From NCBI GenBank assembly GCA_045641165.1, contig JAZUGL010000013.1:1-17377 (forward strand): a stretch of DNA of 17,377 nucleotides, given 5' to 3'. The position numbers and the translations under genes are program-made. The notes below the pieces were generated by a model. The model did no database searches, was not told the origin of the DNA, and saw only the letters and a program-made list of their open reading frames with translations. Shown one piece after another: positions 8,692-16,553 of this stretch. The stretch is from Hennigella sp045641165. Its GTDB lineage: Bacteria; Bacillota_I; Bacilli_A; Mycoplasmatales; Mycoplasmoidaceae. Position 1 is the stretch's first letter. Each line of letters starts with the position of its first letter.

Positions 8692-8994
8692 TTATTTTCT
8701 CCTTATCATACGAGTTTTAGCTCTACGAAGTTGGTCTTCAATCTTGTCTAAAGCAAGATTGATGGAAGTAATAATTTGGTCACTAGATGCTTCTGCTCTA
8801 ATAATTTTTCCACCCTTAACATCAACATTTATTCTAGTTTTAAATGTTTTAGTTTTAGCATAGTAAACTATTTCAGCCTTAATGTTTTCATTAAGGAAAT
8901 TGTATTTTGATAAGATGATTAGTTTATCTTCAAAATAGTTTTGAATAGATTTTGATCTATCACAATTTTTTCAACGTATTGTAAATCTTGACAT
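8692..8994 (-). CDS. hpf: Short ribosome hibernation promoting factor (HPF/RaiA family)
   Basis: HPF-type proteins bind the small ribosomal subunit in the decoding region and silence ribosomes under stress or slow growth. This 100-residue protein is easily missed because codon 8 is TGA (Trp in FTIRWKNCDRS). The fold pattern matches: an N-terminal strand (RFTIRW), a helix with IQNYFEDKLIIL, strands with KAEIVYYAKTKTFKTRINVDVKGGKIIRAEASSD, then a helix (ITSINLALDKIEDQLRRAK) and a basic tail TRMIRRK. Only the N-terminal ribosome-binding domain is present. There is no C-terminal dimerisation domain as in long HPF, so it corresponds to the short form. It starts four bases after the stop of the DJ-1-family gene, with AAAGGA in that gene's last codons as ribosome binding site. 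A terminator follows immediately. I infer the function from pattern and length, not a search. Confidence 0.82.
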
Positions 8995-8998
8995 GGAA

Positions 8999-9562
8999 TT
9001 ATCCTTTGAAGTATTTATAACAAATTTGTTTTGCGATTTCTTTAGCTTTTGCAGGAGAAATTAGTTTTTTAACTATAGTTAAAGCAAAGTCAATTGTTGG
9101 ACCACTTGCTTTAGCAGTAATAAAGTTTTTGTCAATAACTATGTCATCATTAGACAAGTGTTTAATTCCGGCTTGGCAGCCAGGATAACAAGTAACTTTA
9201 ACATTGTCAATTATTCCAAGTTGAGCAAGAACAGATGGTGCTGCACAACATGCAAAAATATTAGTTTTAGTATTAGCGATTTTCTTTAGAAAAGCAATTA
9301 ATTTAGAACACTTGGCTGGGTCTAAAAAATCATAGCATCCTTTGCCGCCAGGCAAATAGATTGCTGAATATTTAGACAAATTTTCTTTTGCTAAGATGTC
9401 ATCACATGAAATGTGAACACCATTTTGTAGGATTAAACTCTTTTTCTTTTCTATAGAAATTACTTGAACAGAAATGCCTGCTCTACGTCAAATATCAATG
9501 GGAACAATGACTTCTATTTCTTCACATTTGTTAGCTACAATAACCGCAATCGATGTTTTCAT
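8999..9562 (-). CDS. DJ-1/PfpI family protein
   Basis: DJ-1-like proteins are small cytosolic glutamine-amidotransferase-fold proteins; characterised members act as glyoxalase III or in defence against reactive carbonyls and oxidants. This one has 187 residues, the usual length. It carries CEEIEVIVPIDIWRRAGI (13-30), matching the EEMETVIPVDVMRRAGI region of human DJ-1. Glu17 is equivalent to the conserved Glu next to the reactive Cys. The nucleophile elbow ACCAAP (104-109) has the reactive Cys at 106 and an extra Cys beside it. LPGGKG (70-75) is the usual oxyanion-side motif. ASGPTIDFAL (C-terminal half) is also typical. Trp25 is TGA, so the true ATG is 9562 and not the internal TTG near 9379. 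It is the first gene of a two-gene unit with hpf and has a good promoter but no ribosome binding site. The substrate cannot be told from sequence. Confidence 0.9.
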
Positions 9563-9576
9563 ACTCGTATATATTT

Positions 9577-9604
9577 ATTATATCAGCGATTACGTGCTTG
9601 TAAA
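9577..9604 (-). promoter_or_regulatory. Promoter of the DJ-1/hpf unit (extended -10)
   Basis: On the minus strand TTTACA (9604-9599) is followed after a 16-base spacer by TATAAT (9582-9577), with TG one base before it (extended -10, TGATATAAT). The -10 box is 14 nt before the ATG at 9562. It is the best sigma-70-type match in the window. It lies directly after the metG stop, with no hairpin terminator between, so readthrough from metG could add to expression. Confidence 0.7.
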
Positions 9605-9611
9605 TTAACGA

Positions 9612-11147
9612 TTACTTTGTAATTCTTGCAAATAAAGGTGCTAAATCGCCTATTTTATGGCCTTGTCAGTTATGACCAAATATTTTGCTGTCTAACTTAA
9701 TATTTCATGCTTTTTCAAGAACTGATGATGTTTTAATAAGAATTGGTTTCAATAAAGTTGCTAAATTTCAAGTGTTATTGAAAATAATATTTAGACAGTT
9801 TCCTAGAGTCTTTTTTTGCTTAGGATTTTTAGCTAATTCTCATGGTTTAGCATCTTCAATATACTTATTCAATACATTGTATTGTTCTTGAATTCCATCA
9901 AGTAGTTTGTTGATATCTAAACTCTCTATAGTTTTTTCAATTTTTGCAGTGAATTTTTTATGAGATGATAAAACTTTCTTATCTATCGTTCTTAGTGCTT
10001 TTGGGTCTAATGTAGGAACTACATTATTAAAGTATTTTTTAATCATTCCTGAAATTCTTGTTGCCATATTTCCATAGTTATTTGCTAACTCAGAATTGAA
10101 AACTTCCACAAACAAATCATGAGAGAAAATGCCATCTTTTTCTAAAGAAACTTGTCTAATAATTGCATATCTAAAAGCATCAGAACCATATGCTTTAATG
10201 TAATCATATGGGTCAATAACATTGCCTAAGGATTTAGACATTTTTCCTTCTTTGGTTACAACTCAACCATGACTAATAATTTGAGATGGTAATCTTAGAT
10301 TAAGCATCTTTAAAAGTATTGGCCAATAAATGCAGTGAAATCTAATAATTTCTTTAGACATTAAATGAATAACTTGACTATTTTTATCTGCTCAATACTT
10401 CTTAAAATCTTTATCGTTATCTGAAAGATAACCTAGACCAGATAAATAACTTAATAAGGCATCAATCCAAACATAAACAACATGTTTGTTATCTTCTTTA
10501 GTTTGAATGCCCCATTCTAAGCTTGTTCTAGTAACTGAAAGGTCTTCTAGACCTTTATCTATAAATGAACCAAGTAATTCATTAACTCTTGCTTTAGGTA
10601 AGACAAAATCTTTCTTGTTCAATTGTGTTTTAATTCATTTAGAAAATTCACTTACTTTTAAGAAGTAAGAAGATTCATTTTTAGTTGTTAATTCATGGCC
10701 TACTTTACAATAAAGTTTTCCATCTTTTTCTATAGCTTGATCTCTTGTATAGTTTTCTTCACAATTTACACAGTAAAGACCTTTTCATACACCTTTGTAA
10801 ATATATTTTTTACCTAACAACTTACTAAAAGTTTCTTGCACAACGTTTTTGTGTTTGTTATCAGTTGTTCTGATAAATTTAGAATAATCAATATCTAAAT
10901 CTTTTCATAGCTTTTTAAATTGACCAGCTATGTCATCTAAGAAAGTTTTAAGTTCAACACCTTTATTTTTAGCACTATCAAAAATCTTTTGTCCGTGTTC
11001 GTCCATTCCTGTAAGGAAAAACACATCATAGCCTAATGATTTTTTATATCTAGCAATTACATCAGCCAAAATAGTTGTATAGGCATGGCCAATATGTGGT
11101 TTGCCTGATGCATAATAGATTGGTGTTGTAATAAATAGTTTGCTCAT
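9612..11147 (-). CDS. metG: Methionyl-tRNA synthetase
   Basis: This class I synthetase charges tRNA-Met and thus supplies both initiator and elongator Met. It has 511 residues. The Rossmann catalytic domain starts at ITTPIYYASGKPHIGHAY, with the HIGH motif at 18-21 and GMDEHGQKI just after. An insertion with YCVNCE and YCKVGH could hold a zinc ion through three Cys and one His. WIDALLSYL and KMSKS (302-306) complete the active site. The helical anticodon-binding domain follows. The protein ends without the C-terminal tRNA-binding (Arc1p-like) domain found in longer homologues. Several in-frame TGA codons are Trp, while at least three Trp are TGG (EWG, VWID, YWP). The ATG lacks a Shine-Dalgarno sequence. 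The gene is separated from rplQ by a terminator and probably has its own promoter. Confidence 0.96.
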
Positions 11148-11164
11148 ACTAATATATTTATTTT

Positions 11165-11170
11165 ATTTTA
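11165..11170 (-). promoter_or_regulatory. Candidate -10 box of metG
   Basis: TAAAAT on the minus strand lies 17 nt upstream of the metG ATG, the same spacing as the putative -10 boxes of lysS and pncB. It sits in nearly pure AT sequence downstream of the rplQ terminator, where chance matches are frequent. A promoter is needed here because the terminator separates metG from the ribosomal operon. Confidence 0.4.
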
Positions 11171-11194
11171 AAAATATAAATATTTATATCATTT

Positions 11195-11219
11195 AAAAAA
11201 TCATACCTAATGGTATGAT
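11195..11219 (-). terminator. Rho-independent terminator of the spc-alpha ribosomal operon
   Basis: An eight-base-pair stem, ATCATACC (11200-11207) with GGTATGAT (11212-11219), closes a four-base TAAT loop. On the minus strand the hairpin is followed by six T (11200-11195). It lies about 20 bases after the rplQ stop, at the end of the ribosomal protein cluster. The plus-strand side has CTTTT, so weak function in the other direction is possible. Confidence 0.88.
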
Positions 11220-11240
11220 CTTTTGAGGGTATGTTAGTTT

Positions 11241-11600
11241 TTAAACTAATTGAACAATTGCCATCTTAGAGTTGTCACCAGCACGATTATCTAGTTTTAG
11301 TACTCGTGTGTAACCACCTTTTCTTGTGGCATACTTCTTTGCCAAAGTAGTTGTTAGTTTCTTAACGATAGCTTCTTTTTTCATTTTCTTATTGTCTAAG
11401 ACAATAGAATAGATTTCTTTTTTAGCTTCAAGAGTATTTTTCTTACCTAAAGTAATAAGATGATCAACATGCTTTCTTAGTTCTTTAGCTTTCCCTACTG
11501 TTGTAGTAATGTGGCCATAAACAACTACATCTGTCGCTTGTTGTCTAATAGTCATTTTCTTTCAAGCAGTATTTTTCCTTTTTGTTATAACAAAAGACAT
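11241..11600 (-). CDS. rplQ: 50S ribosomal protein L17
   Basis: L17 is a large-subunit protein near the exit tunnel. It has 119 residues, normal length. The true start is the ATG at 11600 (MSFVITKRKNTAWKKMTIRQQATDV...), not the internal Met at 11555. The upstream segment supplies the conserved N-terminal basic residues, and TGA codon 13 is read as Trp. The body VVYGHITTTVGKAKELRKHVDHLITLGKK is typical of L17, followed by TRKGGYTRVLKLDNRAGDNSKMAIVQLV at the C-terminus. The ribosome binding site AGGAG begins inside the TAG stop of rpoA, nine bases before the ATG. It is the last gene of the operon, as in most bacteria, with the terminator directly downstream. Confidence 0.96.
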
Positions 11601-11609
11601 AAAACACTC

Positions 11610-12581
11610 CTAGTTTTTCTTGAAAGACAAACCGTATTCAGTAAGCTTCTTTTGAATTTCTTTTAAAGATGTCTTACCAAGGTTTTTGATTTTTTCTACA
11701 TCAGCTCTTGTCATGTTAGAAAGTTCTTGTAATGTCTTAATACCATTACGTTTAAGACAGTTGTAACTTCTAACTGATAATTCAAGTTCATCAATAGAAA
11801 CAGATAATGTTTGGTTCTTTTCTTCAAGTTTTTGTTCTTCCATCATTTCCATTTCTTTAATTTTTTCATTGATGTTAGCTAATTGATCAAAGTGTTCTGT
11901 AAGAATTCTTGATGCATATGCTACAGCATCAGATGGGCTTACAGCACCATTTGTTACTACATCCATAGTTAGCATATCACCGATTTGGTTCTTGCTAATT
12001 TTCTTTTCATCAACATGGTATCCAACTTGTAATACTGGACAGAAGTTTGAGTCTGTAGCAATAATACCTAGAGCATTAATTTGTTCTTGGTTTTGTTTAA
12101 ATGTTTTAAAACCACGTCCTGTTCTAGCATATATTTCCATTTCAAAAGCTTTACTAGCTTTTGTTTTTGTAGCAATATATAAATCAGGATTGATAATTTC
12201 AAAACCAACTGGTAATTCAATATCACCAGCTTTAATAACTCCTGCTTCTTTGAAAGCAAGTTTCATTGTTGGTCATGATTCAATTGTTGTATCAGCTGCA
12301 ACAGCATCTTCTGAAATCTTTAAAACTAATTGTTTTAAATTTAAGATGATTTGTGTTACATCTTCTTTAATACCATCAATAGCTTGGAATTCATGTGTAA
12401 CTCCAGGAATCTTGATAGCAAATACACTTGAACCTGGAATGTTTGAAATAATAACTCTTCTTAAAGCATTACCAATAGTAATTCCAAATCCTGATTCTAG
12501 CGGACCAATTTCAAATTGCCCATGGTTTTCATTTAATAAATGAATATTTGGTTTAATGTTGTACTTAATAAATTTTTCCAT
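11610..12581 (-). CDS. rpoA: DNA-directed RNA polymerase subunit alpha
   Basis: The alpha dimer is the assembly platform of RNA polymerase and its C-terminal domain contacts promoter DNA and activators. It has 323 residues. The N-terminal domain has FEIGPLESGFGITIGNALRRVIISNIPGSSVFAIKI (about 23-58), the conserved dimerisation and beta-contact region. A Glu/Lys/Met-rich linker (about 235-258) leads to the C-terminal domain. That domain contains ELSVRSYNCLKRNGI, with Arg271 equivalent to the DNA-binding Arg265 of E. coli, and KNLGKTSLKEIQKKL. One TGA codon (in ESWPTMK) is Trp. The ATG at 12581 is preceded by AGGAGA overlapping the TAG stop of rpsK. The intact C-terminal domain suggests that UP-element or activator contacts remain possible in this organism. 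Confidence 0.98.
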
Positions 12582-12590
12582 AATGTTCTC

Positions 12591-12995
12591 CTAACGTGGT
12601 TTCTTTGGTGGTCTACAACCATTGTGTGGTAATGGTGTAACATCAGCAATTTCAGTAACTTGTAGTCCTGCTGCTGCTAATGATCTGATGGCTGTGTCTT
12701 TACCACGGCCAATACCATTACATCTAACTGCTACAGTTTTTAGACCCATAAGCATAGCCTTCTTTGCGCACGCTTCAGCTGCAAGTCCTGCGGCATAAGG
12801 AGTAGATTTTTTACTTCCTTTATAACCAATAGTACCTGATGATGCTCAAGCAATAGCGTTGCCACTATTATCAGTAATAGTAACAATTGTATTGTTAAGG
12901 GTAGAGTGAATGTGTGCCATACCATTAACTGATGCTAGTTTTTTCTTTTTCTTACCAGCAGGTTTTTTTGCAACCTTAGTTTTTGTTTCTGCCAT
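12591..12995 (-). CDS. rpsK: 30S ribosomal protein S11
   Basis: S11 lies on the platform of the small subunit, near the mRNA exit and E site. It has 134 residues. The frame is not obvious in standard-code translation because of the TGA codon in NAIAWASSG. A basic N-terminal extension (ETKTKVAKKPAGKKKKK) precedes the core GMAHIHSTLNNTIVTITD, GYKGSKKSTPYAAGLAAE, VRCNGIGRGKDTAIRSL and DVTPLPHNGCRPPKKPR, all hallmark S11 stretches. The start is set by a strong AGGAGGT ribosome binding site overlapping the sequence just after the rpsM stop. Gene order rpsM-rpsK-rpoA is the standard alpha operon without rpsD, which is often elsewhere. Confidence 0.97.
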
Positions 12996-13010
12996 ATTAT
13001 CTACCTCCTA

Positions 13011-13385
13011 TTACTTAGTTTCTTGTTTCTTGTTAGCGATTGTCTTTCTAGGACCTTTTCTTGTTCTTGCATTAGTCTTAGTTCTTTGACCTCTAACAGG
13101 AAGACCTTTCTTATGTCTAATTCCACGATAACAATTAATTTCCATTAAATGCTTAATGTTTAATGTTACGTCTCTACGTAAATCACCTTCAATAGTGTAT
13201 TTACTTGCAGCTTCTCTTATTGCTGCAAATTCTTTTTCAGTTAAATCACTAACTTTAGTAGTTTCTTTTACACCAGCAGTTTTACAGATTTTTTGGGCAG
13301 ATGATTTGCCTATACCATAAATTGCTTGTAATGAATAAACTACTTGTTTATTGTTAGGGATATCAACTCCTAATAAACGTGCCAT
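13011..13385 (-). CDS. rpsM: 30S ribosomal protein S13
   Basis: S13 sits in the head of the small subunit and contacts the P-site tRNA and L5. It has 124 residues. It starts MARLLGVDIPNNKQVVYSLQAIYGIGKSSAQKIC, with the usual helix-turn region. It then continues with EGDLRRDVTLNIKHLMEINCYRGIRHKKGLPVRGQRTKTNARTRKGPRKT, the diagnostic C-terminal half, and a lysine-rich tail. It lacks Trp. The ATG follows the rpmJ stop by six bases, in the sequence AATAAGTATG; the ribosome binding site is weak, so coupling to rpmJ is likely. Confidence 0.98.
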   Translation of the reverse strand: MARLLGVDIPNNKQVVYSLQAIYGIGKSSAQKICKTAGVKETTKVSDLTEKEFAAIREAASKYTIEGDLRRDVTLNIKHLMEINCYRGIRHKKGLPVRGQRTKTNARTRKGPRKTIANKKQETK

Positions 13386-13391
13386 ACTTAT

Positions 13392-13505
13392 TTACCCTTG
13401 TCTTTGTTTGTGCTTTGGATTTTTGCAAATAACCATCACACGTCCCTTTCTTTTAATTATTTTGCAATCTTTACAGATTGGTTTTACAGAAGCTCTTACT
13501 TTCAT
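13392..13505 (-). CDS. rpmJ: 50S ribosomal protein L36
   Basis: L36 is the smallest large-subunit protein and, in its zinc form, binds one Zn ion. It has 37 residues, beginning MKVRASVKPICKDCKIIKRKGRVMVICKNPKHKQRQG. The three Cys (11, 14, 27) and His32 form the zinc-ribbon set, so this is the zinc-binding type and not the Cys-less paralogue. It was too short for routine frame listing but fits exactly between infA and rpsM, the standard place. A ribosome binding site (AAGAGGT) precedes the ATG at 13505. Confidence 0.97.
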   Translation of the reverse strand: MKVRASVKPICKDCKIIKRKGRVMVICKNPKHKQRQG

Positions 13506-13518
13506 TTGTACCTCTTTC

Positions 13519-13734
13519 TTATAAACGGTAAGTTATTCTACCACGTGTTAAATCATAAGGACTTAACTCAACTTGTACCATATCACCGGGTAGAATACGT
13601 ATTTTTCTCATACGAATTTTACCTGATACGTGGGCTGTTACTTCGACATCATTTTCTAATTTTACTTTATAAGCACCATTAGAATAGATTTCTAATACTT
13701 TACCTTTTATTGTTATTTTATCTTGTTCAGCCAT
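13519..13734 (-). CDS. infA: Translation initiation factor IF-1
   Basis: IF-1 binds the A site of the small subunit during initiation. It has 71 residues with the single OB-fold pattern: ITIKGKVLEIYSNGAYKVKLENDVEVTAHVSGKIRMRKIRILPGDMVQVELSPYDLTRGRITYRL. The closing LTRGRITYR is diagnostic. The start ATG at 13734 has AAAGGA about seven bases upstream. It lies between map and rpmJ as in most Firmicutes-type operons. No Trp and no unusual features. Confidence 0.98.
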   Translation of the reverse strand: MAEQDKITIKGKVLEIYSNGAYKVKLENDVEVTAHVSGKIRMRKIRILPGDMVQVELSPYDLTRGRITYRL

Positions 13735-13748
13735 TTATATCCTTTCAA

Positions 13749-14495
13749 TTAAGCTGTTAATACTTCAGCACCTGTTTCTGTTACTAACACCATGTGTTCT
13801 TCGTGGCAATTTAATTTACCATTTTTCGAACTAACAGTTCAGTGTGTGATGGGATCAACTACATATTCATCAGAATCAGTCATTAACATTGGTTCAATGC
13901 AAATAACCATTCCTGGTCTTAATTTTGGCCCAGAGTGTGCTGGCCCATAATTAAGAATAATTGGATCCTCGTGGACTTTTAGTCCACAGCCATGGCCACC
14001 AAAGTTTTTAATAACTTGATAACCATGTTGGGTTGCTGTTGTCTCAATAGCATGGGAAATATCACCTACTGTAGCACCTGGCTTAATAGCTTCAATTCCT
14101 TTTTCAAGACAGTCTAGTGTTGCTAATTGAATTTGTGTAGCTTCAATGTTAGTTTCATCTAGAACAACGCTGAAAGCAGCGTCACAGATATACCCTTTGT
14201 AAGTCACACCGATATCAAATGTAATCATATCGGACTTTTTTAAGACATAGTCACTTGCTACGCCATGAATTATTTGTTCATTTACGCTTATGCAAATGTA
14301 TCCTGGGAACCCTTCATGTTTATAGAAACTTGGTGTGGCTTTATTTTTGTAAATCACGTCAGCAGCTAATTTATCTAGTTTCTTGGTGCTGACTCCCGGT
14401 TTAGTAGCCTTAAGCAAAGCTTTCTTGACTTTTTTTCAAATCGCACAAGCTTTCTTAATGCCTTGGATGTCTTCTTGACTTTTGATGTAAATCAT
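13749..14495 (-). CDS. map: Methionine aminopeptidase, type I
   Basis: The enzyme removes the initiator Met from nascent proteins using a dinuclear metal centre. It has 248 residues. The five metal ligands are visible: Asp94 in TFDIG, Asp105 in YICDAAF, His168 in GGHGCG, Glu201 in IEPML and Glu233 in EEHMVLV. The substrate-side His77 (IIHGV) is also present. Two in-frame TGA codons (Trp20 and Trp219, the latter in THWTV) split the frame under the standard code. The start ATG at 14495 overlaps the TAA stop of adk by one base (TAATG), giving MIYIKSQEDIQGIKKAC, the expected type I N-terminus. Translational coupling to adk is therefore likely. Confidence 0.97.
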
Positions 14496-15127
14496 TATTT
14501 TAAATTACAAATTTCCTTTATTTTATTTACTGCATCATCTAAATTTAGATTCTCTATTGGATGATAAATGTTCATTTCTTTACATTTAGCTACCAATGGA
14601 GCATTTAGTGATAAGTAGGTTTTGTAACGATTAACGACAACTGATTCTTGATCATCGTTTCTTTGCATTAGCAAAGATCCATCATTATCACAGATGTTTT
14701 CAACTTTTGGTTTCTTGTAATAAATGTTATAGATTTCTTTGCACACTGGGCATACTCTTCGCCCAGTAATTCTCTTCATTATTTCTGCTTCAGAGACTTG
14801 AACATCTATTGCATAATCTATTTTTACTAGAGAGTTAAGATATTCAAGTTGATTAACGTTTCTTGGATAACCATCAAAGATGATGTTGGCATCCTTATTA
14901 TTAATCCTCATGATTTCTTGTCTAACAACTTCGTTAGTCAATTCATCATCAACCAAAGTTCCTGAAAGCATGACTTGCTTTAGTTGGTTTGCAATGGGGG
15001 TATCTTGTGCAATAGTTTTTCTAAACAAGTCCCCCGTAGAAATATGGATGAATCCATATTTATCTTTTAGGATGTTGGAAATACTTCCTTTACCGCTACC
15101 TGGAGCGCCTAACAAAATCATTATCAT
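14495..15127 (-). CDS. adk: Adenylate kinase
   Basis: Adenylate kinase converts ATP plus AMP into two ADP and keeps the adenylate pool balanced. It has 210 residues from the first ATG (15127) or 208 from the second (15121). The P-loop reads GAPGSGKGS (7-15, with Ser where Thr is usual), followed by STGDLFR (30-36), FDGYPRN (84-90) and TGRRVCP (121-127). The LID holds a likely zinc site of Cys126, Cys129, Cys146 and Asp149 (CPVC... CDND), as in many Gram-positive enzymes. The two possible starts sit in ATGATAATG: the first overlaps the end of secY by seven bases, the second overlaps the secY TAA by one. AGGAAGG upstream is better spaced for the first. It is followed by map with a one-base overlap. 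Confidence 0.97.
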   Translation of the reverse strand: MIMILLGAPGSGKGSISNILKDKYGFIHISTGDLFRKTIAQDTPIANQLKQVMLSGTLVDDELTNEVVRQEIMRINNKDANIIFDGYPRNVNQLEYLNSLVKIDYAIDVQVSEAEIMKRITGRRVCPVCKEIYNIYYKKPKVENICDNDGSLLMQRNDDQESVVVNRYKTYLSLNAPLVAKCKEMNIYHPIENLNLDDAVNKIKEICNLK

Positions 15128-16548
15128 AATTGTGTTACCTTCCTATCTTTTTCTGTTTCCTCTTTAGCAAAAGCAGATTGCTCAATGTTTCTTCTTGTCA
15201 CAACATATCCACTTGTTGTGCTTGCAGATTTAATTGCTGCTCATAGCTCTAGACTGGCAGTAACCATAATGATGATACCTGTACCAGATAAACTCATACC
15301 AGATGGAATACCAGTAGCTAAAGCTAAGATATAAGGAATAGATGCAACAATAGCTAAGAATGGTGCACCAATTCAGTTAATTCTAAATAACACTTTAGTA
15401 ATGTGTTTTTCAGTATCTTCACCTATTCTTACACCTGGAATAAACTTACCAGCCTTTTGGAAGTTTTCAGATATTTGTTGTGGGTTAATTTGAATATATG
15501 AATAGAAGAAACTAAATAGAATGATCAATACAAAATAGATTGCTACACCTACGCCACTATCAAGAGTTAATCAATCTTGGATGAATCATTTACCAGAACC
15601 TTCTGGTAAGAATTGGGCAATTGTACCTGGAATAGTAATAACTGATGAAGCAAAGATTACTGGAATAACACCAGCAGCATTAAGCTTAATTGGCAAGTAA
15701 GGAAGCTTTTGTTTATCATCAATTAAACCTTGTCCTGTTTGTTGAATTGGGATTTTTCTTGTTGCTCCATTAATATAGACTACTACAAGTAGTAGGATAA
15801 AGAATAAGATGGTATATAAGATACAACTTAAGACAACAGTAACATCTGCTGCTCAAGATAGTTTGCTAGCAATAGTATAGAAAATGTTTCTAAAGCTACC
15901 AAATAATTGCGCAATAATACCAACTAGAATTAGTGTTGTAACACCATTACCTACACCTCTTTTGGTGATCATATCACCAATAAAGATGGCAATATATGTT
16001 CCAGCTGTTAATAATAGCATTAAGCAGAATAATTCTCCACCAGGAACTTCACCAATAGATGTAACTGTTTGTCCACTTCAAGTAATAATTGAAATTTGGC
16101 CACCCTTATTTGAAAGCATCAATGCAAGTGTTGCATATGCTTGAACAAGACAGAATGGTAAAGTTAATAATCTAGTGATTATTTCAAGTTTCTTCTTTCC
16201 TCTTTCACCAGCTTTAGCCATCTTACTTAATGGTTTAATCAAATCACTTGATAATAATTGAATAATAATTTGACTAGTAATATAAGGACCAAGACCAATA
16301 GCAAAGATTGACATATGTTCCAAACCACCAGCTGATAGCAAGTTAAGCATATCAACAAATGAACCAGGAGAACTATATGATTCAGGTAATTTTACCATTG
16401 GTAAAGTTAACATAGTTCCTAAATGGAAGAATAAAATAAAGAAAAGTGTAATAAGTAATGAAACTATTACCGTTTTGTTTGTGAAGATGGCTTTAAATGT
16501 TTGTCTTATTTTTGAGCCACCCACTGTATTGGTTGCTTTATTTTCCAT
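15121..16548 (-). CDS. secY: Preprotein translocase subunit SecY
   Basis: SecY forms the protein-conducting channel of the Sec translocon in the membrane. It has 475 residues with about ten hydrophobic helices. The N-terminal region IRQTFKAIFTNKTVIVSLLITLFFILFFHLGTMLTLP, the signature GLGPYITSQIIIQLL (about 85-99), and KAGERGKKKLEIITR are typical. So are the cytoplasmic loop GATRKIPIQQTGQ and the C-terminal FRINWIGAPFLAIVASIPY. Several Trp are TGA. The reading frame ends TTA-TGA-TAA: with TGA as Trp the protein gains a last Trp and stops at TAA (15121-15123). Under the standard code it would stop one codon earlier in an ATGA overlap with adk. The start ATG at 16548 lies five bases after the rplO stop. 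Confidence 0.97.
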
Positions 16549-16553
16549 TTAGA

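Noticed and set aside
9001..9379. A shorter start (TTG at 9379) for the DJ-1-family protein.
   Set aside because: It would remove the conserved EEIE...PIDIWRRAGI region; the ATG at 9562 restores it through a TGA-coded Trp and sits behind a good promoter.
9612..11147. Apparent fragmentation of metG, parE, secY, pncB and map into several pieces, suggesting pseudogenes.
   Set aside because: The pieces are in one frame and are separated only by TGA codons, which encode Trp in this organism.
11174..11189. A 16-bp AT-only palindrome (ATATAAATATTTATAT) between metG and rplQ.
   Set aside because: It is pure A/T in a very AT-rich spacer, so such palindromes are expected by chance; the real terminator is the GC-containing hairpin at 11200-11219.
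12068..12259. A minus-strand frame inside rpoA in another phase, and similar ones at 2792-2974 and 12740-12925.
   Set aside because: They overlap rpoA, parE and rpsK entirely and give leucine/lysine-rich nonsense proteins.
11992..12543. A 183-codon open frame on the plus strand opposite rpoA, and similar plus-strand frames at 585-935, 1331-1576, 2803-3255, 14880-15167, 15884-16144 and 16597-16887.
   Set aside because: All lie antisense to strongly recognised genes, encode no known motif, and have no ribosome binding site; they are shadows of the real frames.
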